From contig DVNE01000011.1 of the NCBI GenBank assembly GCA_018714625.1, positions 1 to 60,112 of the forward strand: a stretch of 60,112 bases of DNA, read 5' to 3'. Under the pieces are notes generated by a model. It worked only from the letters and a program-made list of their open reading frames with translations, did not search any database and was not told the origin of the DNA. The stretch is from Candidatus Coproplasma excrementigallinarum (GTDB lineage: Bacteria; Bacillota; Clostridia; Christensenellales; Borkfalkiaceae). Positions 44,077 to 53,558 of this stretch are shown in pieces. Every line of letters starts with the position of its first letter. Positions within the stretch are counted from its first letter, which is position 1. The position numbers were made by a program, and so were the translations under genes.

Positions 44077-45084
44077 TTATTCAGCCTTTTCAGCTTTTTT
44101 TGCGCCCTGGTACTTTACTGCCTTTGCAGCCGCGTAATTATCTGCGCGAAGCTTGAGGCGGGAATATATCGAGGGAACAAAGAACATTGTGCCATACTCG
44201 CCAACGACAGCAGCTATGAGCGCGGTTGCGCAAATCATGAACAGACTGTAAATGCTGAACGAACCTACCGTAGTGAGTACGAGCATTATGACAGCCGCAA
44301 CGGCAAGTACTCCATAAAAAAGCGTAACGAGCGGGAAGCTTTCACGCGCGGCGGTATCTACCTGGTCGAAGGAAGGCATTGCCTTGAAGTCGTCCTTCTT
44401 GGCGCCCTTGCGCATCTTGTCGAAGAATACTGCGCAGCCTATCATGGTTGCAAGCACAACGAATACCGAAAGCGCAACTACCGACACCGAAACCTGAACC
44501 CTTGTTATGGCAAGCAACGCATAGAAGAGAGCAAGGTTGTGAATATCGCCGATAAACGCAGCTATTGCCATGGTGAGCTTGTACCTTATGAAGAAGTACA
44601 GGAACTGGAACACAACGGCTGCCGCAAGAGCTATGCCTGCATACAGTATATCGTCTGAACCGCCGAGAATTGTTTCGTATTCAGAGTAATAAGCCGAACC
44701 GAGGTAGCCGCTTTCGCCGCCCTCCATGCCTACCTGAGAGTTGATTGCTGAAGCAGCAGTTTTGAGAGCCGCAGTATCTTCGGAGGTTGCAAACCTGTAC
44801 TCGATTTCGTGACCGGCGGAAGAGTTATCTGCCGTTACGAAAGTGTAGTAGTCTACGCCTGCATCGTCGAAGGCTTTGTCGCTTATCTGCTGTACTTCGT
44901 CAAGGCTGAGCTGGATATCGTACTGTACCCTTACGGCCTTGTATGAGGCGTAGTTGCCGCCCCAGTTGAAGAAACCGCCTGCCGTAAACTGGCACACAAG
45001 TCCTACTGCCAGACCGACAGCCACGAGTACGCACGTTATTATTATGAAGAGATGCATTTTAGAGGAGAACCTGAACTTATTCAT
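44077..45084 (-). CDS. secF: Protein translocase subunit SecF
   Basis: A 335-residue membrane protein, second subunit of the SecDF motor that uses the proton gradient to help pull proteins through SecYEG. There is one N-terminal membrane helix (residues 10-35), an extracytoplasmic P4 domain to about residue 140, then five C-terminal helices with FIGDIHNLALFYALLAI in the place of the usual GxxHDxxxxxG region. The family signature is weak: the normal D-H-D pattern is altered. The gene overlaps secD by eight bases and ends in a lysine/glutamate-rich tail. Confidence 0.85.
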   Translation of the reverse strand: MNKFRFSSKMHLFIIITCVLVAVGLAVGLVCQFTAGGFFNWGGNYASYKAVRVQYDIQLSLDEVQQISDKAFDDAGVDYYTFVTADNSSAGHEIEYRFATSEDTAALKTAASAINSQVGMEGGESGYLGSAYYSEYETILGGSDDILYAGIALAAAVVFQFLYFFIRYKLTMAIAAFIGDIHNLALFYALLAITRVQVSVSVVALSVFVVLATMIGCAVFFDKMRKGAKKDDFKAMPSFDQVDTAARESFPLVTLFYGVLAVAAVIMLVLTTVGSFSIYSLFMICATALIAAVVGEYGTMFFVPSIYSRLKLRADNYAAAKAVKYQGAKKAEKAE

Positions 45085-46627
45085 CGTCGTCGAGTACCTC
45101 CCTCTTGAAACCGCAGAATTTATATTTATCGCGCGCGGGCGACATTGTTACATACCACATAAACCTTGTGAACCAGTGGAGCACATAGGATGCGAGAGTG
45201 CCTATCATGAGGATAAGTCCACAGGCGGCAGCCTCGGTAGCGCATACGAGCGCAACTATAACGGAGATAACAACCAGCACTATGTGCAAATCAAGTACTC
45301 CCGCAATCGACTTTTTATAGCCGAGCTTTACGGATGCCTGAACTGTTCTGCCCTCCTTGGTCTCCCTTCTGATGTTTTCGAAAGCCCAGAAGTTGCTGAT
45401 TGCAAACAATGCAAGGCACAGCACACCGACAAACACGCCTGCCGTTGTGAGCGTAAGTCCTACAAGATATACGATGGCCACCATTGCCGATGCGAAGAGC
45501 AGCAGCATAAGCGCAAACGTAAGTCCGAGCTTTTTATAGCGGGCTATCGAATATACCATTGCAGCCACAAGCACCACAAGCGCGCCTATGGCAAGGAACA
45601 TTGCGGAATTTGTACCGGTTGCCGCAGTATCGTATATTACTTCGTCATACGTGTATTCCATCGAAAGGGGATTGCCCGTTGCAACGGAATTGAGTATGGC
45701 CGCATAGTTGCGCGCCGTCTCTTCGTCGTTGACCTGAATATAGAAGGTGCTCTCTGTAATCTGCGCCTCGCAGGTGAGCGAGATGACGTTTACGTCGCCT
45801 ACATAGAAGAGTATGTTGGTATCGTCAGACGCTGCCACGTCGGAAGATACGGAGGAGATTTCCTCCTTGCCCTCTTCGGTGAGGTCTACGCGCACTGCGT
45901 ACGTGCCGCCGATGCCGTAGTACGAAGCACCTTTGAACAAATCGGACACATCAGTTCTTGCGGAAAGCAGGTTGTAAGTTACCGTTGCACCCGAAGAACT
46001 TGCCGAAGACGTTACGAGATCCGTCCTGCCTATGACGGTGTTCCTGAGCGTAAGCCCGCCGCCGAGCGTAAGATAGCTTATTGCCGAGCTTGCATAGGTG
46101 AGGTCTTCGGAAAGAGCGTTGGAATCGTTGCCCGAATATGCCGCATAGGTGAAGTTGGTTGCCACCGCTACCCTTACGGCGCAGCCGTCGGCCACCGATA
46201 CCGAGTATGAGGAAAGACGTCTGCCGGCAAACCTTGCGGATATAATCTCAGCATCGCTCTTCACGTCTTTTGCGAGAAGACTGAAGGCTTCGGTCTGATT
46301 ATCCGAATAGGCTGCAAGCACATCCTTGTCCACATAGTACGCGCCGCTTGCAGAGGCAACGTAGGTATCCTTGTATTCGGCCGCCTGCTCTTCGTTCTCC
46401 GTATCAGATACGGTGAAGTCGTATTCGTCGGCGGTAATTACTCCCTCGGGAAGAAGGGTTGCGTATGCGTCGCCCGAAAGATCGCTGCCGAGATGTATGG
46501 CTGAGAGCATGGAATTATACCTATGCACGCCGTCGGGCAGGGCGCAGGATACCACTCCGAAAAAGAAGAGCACCAGCGTTGCGAGAGCGACTATTGTTGT
46601 TACTATGGCAGATTTGATTTTGCCCAT
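45077..46627 (-). CDS. secD: Protein translocase subunit SecD (divergent)
   Basis: A 516-residue membrane protein, partner of SecF. One N-terminal helix (about 7-30) precedes a periplasmic-type domain of about 320 residues with TLGGGLTLRNTVIG and TYAVRVDLTEEGKEE, which recalls the P1 domain of SecD. Five more helices follow from about residue 340. The conserved helix motif of canonical SecD, LNxxAxLTLPGIAG with D, is not evident; LTLTTAGVFVGVLCL stands in its place. The gene order yajC-SCIFF-secD-secF supports the identity. AAGGAG is seven bases before the ATG and a promoter lies 70 bases upstream. Confidence 0.82.
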   Translation of the reverse strand: MGKIKSAIVTTIVALATLVLFFFGVVSCALPDGVHRYNSMLSAIHLGSDLSGDAYATLLPEGVITADEYDFTVSDTENEEQAAEYKDTYVASASGAYYVDKDVLAAYSDNQTEAFSLLAKDVKSDAEIISARFAGRRLSSYSVSVADGCAVRVAVATNFTYAAYSGNDSNALSEDLTYASSAISYLTLGGGLTLRNTVIGRTDLVTSSASSSGATVTYNLLSARTDVSDLFKGASYYGIGGTYAVRVDLTEEGKEEISSVSSDVAASDDTNILFYVGDVNVISLTCEAQITESTFYIQVNDEETARNYAAILNSVATGNPLSMEYTYDEVIYDTAATGTNSAMFLAIGALVVLVAAMVYSIARYKKLGLTFALMLLLFASAMVAIVYLVGLTLTTAGVFVGVLCLALFAISNFWAFENIRRETKEGRTVQASVKLGYKKSIAGVLDLHIVLVVISVIVALVCATEAAACGLILMIGTLASYVLHWFTRFMWYVTMSPARDKYKFCGFKREVLDDDE

Positions 46628-46697
46628 CTGCGTTCTCCTTATCGTTTAAGGGGCGGTTTTTGCCGCCGATTAAAAATAAACGAAAATTAACTACTTT

Positions 46698-46726
46698 ATT
46701 ATAGTAAAATTTGTGCGTGCCGTCAA
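46698..46726 (-). promoter_or_regulatory. Sigma-A-type promoter of secDF
   Basis: On the minus strand TTGACG (46726-46721), 17 bases, TATAAT (46703-46698). Confidence 0.75.
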
Positions 46727-46865
46727 TCAATTACTTATTTATAAAGGTAAAAATTAAATGAATTTATGCAAATTTCACTTTACAGCGCGCGCTGCGTCCG
46801 CTTTTGGGGGAGAAAGCGCTCTTTTTAAAGAAAAAAAATTTTTTACCTTTAAAGCCGCGGCCAGG

Positions 46866-48191
46866 TTACGCCTTACCGGCAATGCGCTTTTTTTCTGCAA
46901 GAATGTGCATGGCGCACTCTATGCGCTTTTTCATCATTGCGCAGGTTATGGCGTAGGGAAGCTCTATATCGCCGTTGAAGTTGTAGTTATTTGCGCTGCA
47001 CCCGCCGCTGCATATGAACTTGGCAAAGCAGTCTTTGCAGCTCTTGCGGGTGAAGAGGCAGGATTTTGCAAACCTGCCGCGTATGTCCGCGTCCAGCTTG
47101 CCCTCGTACACGTTGCCCATCAGAAATTTGCTGTTGCCCGCAAACTGGTGGCAGGGATACAGGTCGCCGTTGGGCGTAACCGAGAAATATTCGTTGCCCG
47201 CGCCGCATGCCGATACGCGCTTGGAAAGGCAGGGGCCGCCCTCCAGGTCTATATTGAAGTGGAAGAAGTTAAATCCCTTGCCCGCCCTGTACGCCGCAAG
47301 GTACTTTTCGCAGAGCACTTCGTACTCTTCAAGTATGCGGGGCAGGTGCTCCTCCCTTATCTGAAGGTCGGGTATGTCAGTCACTACGGGCTCCATCGAG
47401 ATGGAATCGAAGCCGCTGTCTGCAAGGAACATTACGTCGTTGGAGAAATCAAGGTTCTTCGCCGTGAAAGTGCCGCGGACGTAGTAGCTCTTATTGCCGC
47501 GCGTTGCAACAAAGTTTTTAATGTTCTTGAAGCATATATCAAAGCTGCCCTTGCCGTTGACCGTCTTTCTTATGGCGTCGTGCACCTCCTTCCTGCCGTC
47601 GAGAGAGAGCACTACGTTCTCCATTTCGCGGTTGAAAAAGTCGGTTGCGTCATCGCCTAAAAGCACGCCGTTGGTGGTTGTGGTGAAGAGAAACCTTTTG
47701 CCGTACTTTTCACCCTGTTCGCGCGCATATGCCACTACGTTTTTTATGGTGTTGAGGCACATCAGCGGCTCGCCGCCGAAGAAGTCGGCCTCGAGCACCC
47801 TGCGGTTGCCGCTGTTCTGTATAAGAAAATCTATGGCCTTTTTGGCAGTCTGCTCGCTCATGAACTCGCGCGAGGAGTGATAGGCGCCCTCGTCCGCGAA
47901 ACAATAGCGGCAACGAAGGTTGCAGTCGTGGCAGATATGTATGCACAGCGCCTTTACCTCATTCGATTTGACGGGATAGGCCTCGGGTTCGGGAGCGTTC
48001 AGAAGTCCCTTGCCCTCGAGGGTGTGAATATCGCGCTCAACTGCCTTTATGTCCTCTTCAGACAGAGCGGGTTTTTTGCCCTCCTCTGCAGCCTTGAGGT
48101 AGGCGGCAGTCTTTTCGTCGCATTCGTGCAGGCTTGCGCTGCCCGTATCGTATATATAGTTGTAATTTTTATAACTGAAAACGTGGATCAT
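46866..48191 (-). CDS. scfB: SCIFF radical SAM peptide maturase
   Basis: A 441-residue radical SAM/SPASM enzyme that installs thioether links in the SCIFF peptide (ranthipeptide class; the Clostridium thermocellum CteB is the studied example). The N-terminal 75 residues form a RiPP recognition-type domain. The radical SAM motif is CNLRCRYC (Cys90, 94, 97), with the GGEP motif soon after (FFGGEPLM). The SPASM region carries the auxiliary cluster cysteines, starting NGDLYPCHQFAG and ending CKDCFAKFICSGGC and CAMMKKR. ATG 48191 is chosen by the family start; the ribosome binding site is weak. The substrate gene is 128 bases upstream. Confidence 0.95.
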   Translation of the reverse strand: MIHVFSYKNYNYIYDTGSASLHECDEKTAAYLKAAEEGKKPALSEEDIKAVERDIHTLEGKGLLNAPEPEAYPVKSNEVKALCIHICHDCNLRCRYCFADEGAYHSSREFMSEQTAKKAIDFLIQNSGNRRVLEADFFGGEPLMCLNTIKNVVAYAREQGEKYGKRFLFTTTTNGVLLGDDATDFFNREMENVVLSLDGRKEVHDAIRKTVNGKGSFDICFKNIKNFVATRGNKSYYVRGTFTAKNLDFSNDVMFLADSGFDSISMEPVVTDIPDLQIREEHLPRILEEYEVLCEKYLAAYRAGKGFNFFHFNIDLEGGPCLSKRVSACGAGNEYFSVTPNGDLYPCHQFAGNSKFLMGNVYEGKLDADIRGRFAKSCLFTRKSCKDCFAKFICSGGCSANNYNFNGDIELPYAITCAMMKKRIECAMHILAEKKRIAGKA

Positions 48192-48203
48192 ACTTAAATT
48201 TTT

Positions 48204-48307
48204 CTGACCCGCACGCGCAGAGCGCGCTGCGGGCATATAAAATTCCGCGCCCTGTACGCGCGGAATTTTTGGCAAATTTTAAGGAGCAGAGAAACTTTCT
48301 GCTCCTT
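48204..48307 (-). promoter_or_regulatory. Three successive hairpins between scfA and scfB
   Basis: Read on the minus strand in order: AAGGAGCAGA/TCTGCTCCTT (48307-48298 with 48290-48281), GCGGAATTTT/AAAATTCCGC (48269-48258 with 48250-48239), and the GC-rich CCCGCAGCGCGC/GCGCGTGCGGG (about 48234-48210). The first two have partial T runs. They fill the space between precursor and maturase. They likely cut down maturase expression, stabilise the peptide mRNA, or both. Confidence 0.6.
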
Positions 48308-48319
48308 TCTGATGAAGAT

Positions 48320-48478
48320 TTACTTAGTTTCTTTATCGGGTCTTTCTTCTCTTGTAATTCTTTCGCAGCTCTGGTTACCCACGGTGCAGCTTGTTTTGCA
48401 GGCCGACTGGCAGGTGCTTCTGCATTCGCCGCAGCCGCTTATCTTTCTTTCTGAAGGTTTGGCAATTGTTTTTATCAT
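48320..48478 (-). CDS. scfA: SCIFF ranthipeptide precursor (six cysteines in forty-five residues)
   Basis: A 52-residue precursor peptide, short enough to be missed by gene callers. Cysteines are at residues 16, 19, 23, 27, 31 and 38, with the family core CQSACKTSCTVGNQSCE at 23-39. The residues before are the leader (MIKTIAKPSERKISG). AAGGAG lies twelve bases before the ATG and a consensus-like promoter stands upstream. The maturase gene follows. In the known system the enzyme forms a Cys-to-Thr alpha-carbon thioether in this core. The 13-residue extension RITREERPDKETK after the last conserved Glu is longer than in most SCIFF peptides I remember. The natural role of SCIFF is unknown. Confidence 0.97.
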   Translation of the reverse strand: MIKTIAKPSERKISGCGECRSTCQSACKTSCTVGNQSCERITREERPDKETK

Positions 48479-48515
48479 AACAAAGTACGCTCCTTAATTA
48501 GATTGCTTTTTATAT

Positions 48516-48544
48516 ATTATAAAATATGGTAGAAGAAAAATCAA
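48516..48544 (-). promoter_or_regulatory. Sigma-A-type promoter of scfA
   Basis: On the minus strand TTGATT (48544-48539), 17 bases, TATAAT (48521-48516), 38 bases before the scfA ATG. Confidence 0.75.
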
Positions 48545-48691
48545 GCGATTTTACTGTATTTCCGCATAATGCGGGCAGTTTTAAGCGCGACTGCGCATTT
48601 TGCGCACGGCAAACGACAAACCGCCTTTATGCGCGGCAAATGCTGCATTTGAACACAGAGCGCAACCGCATACGACAAAAACAATCCGCGC

Positions 48692-49060
48692 CTAACCCTT
48701 GCGCTTTATGTTTACGCCTATCGCGCCGCCTATCGCACCCGCGAGAGCGCCAAGGGCTATCTCTGCGGCGAAGAGCGCGCTTACAGCAAACGAGCCTGAT
48801 ATTGCCGAAAAAAGCAGATAGGTTGCAACTACCGAAAGAACGCCCGCGATTGCGCCCTTTATAAGCCCGCGGCCTCCCCTTACGAAGAGAAGACAGCCTG
48901 CGGCTATGCACAGCGTTTTGATTGCCTGGTTTACAGGCTTAACCGCGGCAGAAGAGAGAGAAAACAACTGTATTATCAAAGAGAACACCAGTACGCAGGC
49001 AAGGCAGAATATGACCGCGGCCAGCACCGCCCTGAGTACCTGAAAAATATTATCGCGCAT
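48692..49060 (-). CDS. TIGR04086-type small membrane protein
   Basis: A 122-residue protein with four hydrophobic helices and Gly/Ala-rich helix faces (GGRGLIKGAIAGVLSVVATYL, then a second helix near GALAGAIGGAIG). It ends in basic residues. The family TIGR04086 (YrzE-like), as I recall, is repeatedly found next to yajC and SCIFF genes in Clostridia; the role is unknown. GGAGG stands seven bases before the ATG but lies in the 3' arm of a hairpin, so initiation may need unfolding. Confidence 0.82.
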   Translation of the reverse strand: MRDNIFQVLRAVLAAVIFCLACVLVFSLIIQLFSLSSAAVKPVNQAIKTLCIAAGCLLFVRGGRGLIKGAIAGVLSVVATYLLFSAISGSFAVSALFAAEIALGALAGAIGGAIGVNIKRKG

Positions 49061-49066
49061 AACAAA

Positions 49067-49095
49067 ACCTCCGCACAGTTAACCTATGCGGAGGT
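49067..49095 (-). terminator. Hairpin that both ends yajC and hides a ribosome binding site
   Basis: ACCTCCGCA (49095-49087 on the minus strand) pairs with TGCGGAGGT (49075-49067) and is followed by TTTGTT. It looks like a terminator, but the GGAGG of its 3' arm is the Shine-Dalgarno of the next gene, whose ATG is at 49060. Confidence 0.7.
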
Positions 49096-49170
49096 ATGAT
49101 TTTTTATGATAGTATATGCGCCGACAATTTGACATTGCCGCACTTGCCCGAAAGTTACGCCAAAGAAAAA

Positions 49171-49665
49171 TTACTTATTCTCTTCAGTCTTTTCCTTTGC
49201 GTCCTCTGCCTTTTCCTCGGTCTTTTCATCGGAGGAGGCAGTCTCTTCAAAGGGTTCAGCCGCGGGAGCTTCCTCTTTGGTTTCGGTTGCTTCTGCCTTT
49301 TCGGGCTCTTCCTTCTTGTCTACTACTGCGTCGGTCTGGTAGATGGCCTGCTTATCGAACTTCATGTAGCACTTGCCGGTAGTTTCGGAACCGGTTTCAA
49401 GCACGAAAGTGTTTTCTTCAGGGTCAACCTCTACAACTATGCCGCACACGCCGCCTATCGTCTTGACCTTGTTGCCGGGCTTTACTGCGTTCATGAGCTC
49501 CTCGGCTTCCTGCTGCTTCTTTTTGTTCCTGCGGGAAGAAAATACGAAGAACACAACGATTATGACGACAAATACCGCCAACAGAATTATCATGGGGAGC
49601 TGGTCGAGCAGAGAACCGCCATTGCTTCCGCTCTCGCTGCTGCTTGAAAGTAACATTGCCAACAT
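49171..49665 (-). CDS. yajC: Preprotein translocase subunit YajC
   Basis: A 164-residue bitopic membrane protein associated with SecDF. Residues 24-43 form the single helix (MIILLAVFVVIIVVFFVFSS), followed by the family motif RRNKKKQQEAEELMNAVKPG and GNKVKTIGGVCGIV. The family normally ends near residue 105; here about 55 further residues are nearly all Glu, Ala, Lys and Thr. This acidic, low-complexity extension is unusual for the family. AAGGAG lies 12 bases before the ATG. Confidence 0.93.
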   Translation of the reverse strand: MLAMLLSSSSESGSNGGSLLDQLPMIILLAVFVVIIVVFFVFSSRRNKKKQQEAEELMNAVKPGNKVKTIGGVCGIVVEVDPEENTFVLETGSETTGKCYMKFDKQAIYQTDAVVDKKEEPEKAEATETKEEAPAAEPFEETASSDEKTEEKAEDAKEKTEENK

Positions 49666-49720
49666 GACTTACTTTTACTCCTTGAATTAGCTTGCTTTGT
49701 AAAATTTAGTTTACTACAAT

Positions 49721-49749
49721 ACTATAACCTTTTTTAAAAGATAATGCAA
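49721..49749 (-). promoter_or_regulatory. Sigma-A-type promoter of yajC
   Basis: On the minus strand TTGCAT (49749-49744), 17 bases, TATAGT (49726-49721). The remaining bases up to the tgt stop (49750-49951) hold nothing recognisable. Confidence 0.65.
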
Positions 49750-49951
49750 GCATTTTTTAACTTTAATATATGCCGCTTAAAAACTTTCACCCCGTTTTCA
49801 AATAAAATCGCGCATTTTCGCCATTTTATTACAGGAAGTGCAGCCTTACCGTGCATAAAGTTTCCCTTTGAAACGCGCCGCGCCGAGGTGCAAAGTTTTT
49901 CTGCATTGCTCTTTAAAAAACGGCATAAATTAAATTTTTATTTGTGCATTA

Positions 49952-51094
<1,143 letters not shown>

Positions 51095-51239
51095 TTATTC
51101 AGTATAAAAAAGTGGCTGACCCCTTTTCGCGCCGACAAAAAGACACTCGGCGCGGACATTCTGTTGACGGGCAGGTTTTAAGTTGCGCAACAATAAAACG
51201 CTTAAAGCGGAAATTCCAGACCAAAATAAAAACAAGTTT

Positions 51240-52301
51240 TCAGAGAATGAGCATTGCGTCGCCGAAAGAGAAGAACCTGTACTTCTCCTCCACTGCAATG
51301 TTGTACAGCTCAAGAATTTTTTCTCTGCCGACCATGGCTGCAACAAGCATTATGAGCGTGCTTTCGGGCAGGTGGAAATTGGTTATGAGGCAATCGACGC
51401 ACTTGAACTTATAGGGCGGATATATAAATATTGAGGTGTTGCCGCGGCAGGGGCTGAGAGTTCCGTCTTCGGCGGCGGCGCTTTCAAGCGTGCGCACCGA
51501 GGTAGTGCCTACGGCTATGACCCTGCGCCCTTCACGCTTGGCGCGGTTGATTATGTCGGCCGCGCTCTGGCTCACCTCGAAATATTCGCTGTGCATCTTG
51601 TGGTCGGTGACCGCGTCCTCCTTTACGGGACGGAACGTACCCAGGCCGACGTGCAGCAGTACTTCCGCCACTTCCACGCCCATGTCCTTTATCTCCTGCA
51701 AAAGCTGGGGCGTAAAGTGCAGACCGGCTGTGGGCGCTGCCGCAGAGCCGTCCGTCTTGGCGTACACCGTCTGATAGCGGTTTTTATCCTTGAGCTTTTC
51801 ATGAATGTACGGAGGGAGCGGCATAGAACCTACGCGCTCGAGAGCCTCTTCAAACACGCCCTCGCACTCGAAATCGACTATCCTTTCGCCGCTCTCGGTC
51901 ACGGAACTGACGGTGAGCGAAAGTCCTTCGTCCACCACAAGGTGTGTGCCCGGCCTGCATTTTTTGCCGGGCTTTACTAGTACCTCCCACCTGAGTGCGG
52001 ATATGCGCTTTAACAGCAGAACCTCTACCCTTCCGCCGTGCTCCGTGTGTGCATAGATGCGCGCGGGAAGTACCTTGGTGTTGTTGACGACAAGCACGTC
52101 GCCCTTTTTGAGGTAGTCCTTTATGTCGTGGAAAATTCTGTGTTCCACCCTGTCTGTCGCCCTGTTGTACACCAGCAGACGGGAGCTGTCGCGCGGCTCT
52201 GCGGGCGTCTGGGCAATGAGCTCTTCGGGGAGATTATAAAAGAAGTCGCTTTTTTTTAAGTCTGTGGGCGCGCCGTGCGCCTCTACTGTTATTTCCTGCA
52301 T
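51240..52301 (-). CDS. queA: tRNA preQ1(34) S-adenosylmethionine ribosyltransferase-isomerase
   Basis: A 353-residue enzyme that transfers the ribosyl part of SAM to preQ1 in tRNA, giving epoxyqueuosine. Signature segments: FFYNLPEELIAQTPAEPRD, NNTKVLPARIYA, AAPTAGLHFTPQLL and HVGLGTFRPVK. The N terminus has an extension of about 15 residues before the family start. An ATG closer to the family start (SDFF) is absent, so the upstream ATG at 52301 is kept. It pairs with tgt for queuosine; no preQ1 synthesis genes are in the window, so preQ1 may be salvaged. Confidence 0.96.
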   Translation of the reverse strand: MQEITVEAHGAPTDLKKSDFFYNLPEELIAQTPAEPRDSSRLLVYNRATDRVEHRIFHDIKDYLKKGDVLVVNNTKVLPARIYAHTEHGGRVEVLLLKRISALRWEVLVKPGKKCRPGTHLVVDEGLSLTVSSVTESGERIVDFECEGVFEEALERVGSMPLPPYIHEKLKDKNRYQTVYAKTDGSAAAPTAGLHFTPQLLQEIKDMGVEVAEVLLHVGLGTFRPVKEDAVTDHKMHSEYFEVSQSAADIINRAKREGRRVIAVGTTSVRTLESAAAEDGTLSPCRGNTSIFIYPPYKFKCVDCLITNFHLPESTLIMLVAAMVGREKILELYNIAVEEKYRFFSFGDAMLIL

Positions 52302-52392
52302 ATGTTTATTTCCGTAGGCGCAATGCGCCCTTCGATATTTATATCCTTATAATGCGCGGGACAAAATGCCTGATGCAAATTTGCCTCTCTGC

Positions 52393-53469
52393 TTACTCAT
52401 CCTCTTTGTTGAACATAGAGAGCTGCGCCGCCTGCCTTTCTGAAATTTTATAGCCGAGATGTTCATAACCGCCGCGGAGTATTACCCTGCCGCGCGGAGT
52501 ACGCGCTATAAAGCCGAGCTGAAGAAGGTAGGGTTCGTAGACGTCCTCTATGGTGTTTGCATCCTCGTTTACCGTGGCGGCAAGCGTCTCCAGCCCGACA
52601 GGTCTGCCGTCGAACTTTTCTATCATGGAACGCAGAATGGCACGGTCGGTTTCGTCAAGGCCGAGCTTATCCACCTCCATGCGCTCGAGGGCAAAGCGGG
52701 CGTCCTCTAAAGTTACCCTTTCGCCTCCGCGTATCTGCGAAAAGTCCCTTACGCGCTTTAAAAATCTGTTGGCAATACGGGGTGTACCGCGCGAGCGGGT
52801 GGAAATTTCCGCCGCCGCGGCGTCGTCTATATCTATTCCGAGCTTTTTGGCGCTCTTCAAGACTATTTCCTTTAGCTCCGCAGGGGTGTACATCTCCAGC
52901 CTGCAGATAATGCCGAACCTGTTTCTGAGGGGCGTAGCTATCATGCCCGCCTTTGTGGTTGCGCCTATTAAAGTGAACTTTTTGAGCGAAAAGCGTATGT
53001 TGCGTGCGCTGGGGCCCTTGCCTACGATTATATCCAGGGCGTAGTCCTCCATTGCAGAGTAGAGTATCTCCTCCACGCTGTGGCTGAGGCGGTGAATTTC
53101 GTCTATGAACAGCACGTCGCCGTCGTTGAGGTTGGTGAGAATTGCCGCAAGGTCGCCGCTGCGCTCTATCGCCGGGGCGGAAGTCAGCTTGAGCTGGCCG
53201 CCCATTTCGTTGGCTATGATGTGCGCAAGCGTAGTCTTGCCGAGGCCGGGCGCGCCGTAAAGAAGGACGTGCTCGAGCGCCTCGCCCCTCTGCTTGGCTG
53301 CCGCCATATATACGTTGAGGTTTTGCTTCACCTTGACCTGGCCGACGTAGTCCGCAAGCGTTTTTGGGCGGAGGACGTTCTCTTCGACGTCGTATTCACC
53401 CTTTGTACTCTTTACCAGCCTTTCGTCTTCGCCGTAATTTTCGCTGTAATCTTCGTCGTCGAAAAACAT
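52393..53469 (-). CDS. ruvB: Holliday junction branch migration helicase RuvB
   Basis: A 358-residue AAA+ motor that drives branch migration with RuvA. Walker A is [19 protein letters not shown], Walker B is FIDEIHRLS, sensor I is [10 protein letters not shown], and the arginine-finger region is ATPLRNRFG. The C-terminal winged-helix domain has [21 protein letters not shown] and ends [17 protein letters not shown]. An acidic, Tyr-rich N-terminal segment of about 25 residues precedes the core. AAGGTGG is before the ATG. It lies between ruvA (89-base gap) and queA. Confidence 0.97.
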   Translation of the reverse strand: MFFDDEDYSENYGEDERLVKSTKGEYDVEENVLRPKTLADYVGQVKVKQNLNVYMAAAKQRGEALEHVLLYGAPGLGKTTLAHIIANEMGGQLKLTSAPAIERSGDLAAILTNLNDGDVLFIDEIHRLSHSVEEILYSAMEDYALDIIVGKGPSARNIRFSLKKFTLIGATTKAGMIATPLRNRFGIICRLEMYTPAELKEIVLKSAKKLGIDIDDAAAAEISTRSRGTPRIANRFLKRVRDFSQIRGGERVTLEDARFALERMEVDKLGLDETDRAILRSMIEKFDGRPVGLETLAATVNEDANTIEDVYEPYLLQLGFIARTPRGRVILRGGYEHLGYKISERQAAQLSMFNKEDE

Positions 53470-53558
53470 TCAATCACCACCTTCGCCCGCAGGAAAACAG
53501 AACCTGCAATCTGTACCGACAGAGCGGATAAATCTGCTCTGCCGCAAAATAATCTGAC

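Noticed and set aside
44954-46210. A 418-codon plus-strand frame opposite secD/secF
   Set aside because: Antisense shadow with an improbable Cys/His/Arg-rich product.
46758-47660. A 300-codon plus-strand frame opposite the SCIFF maturase
   Set aside because: Overlaps a confident radical SAM gene and looks like its complement.
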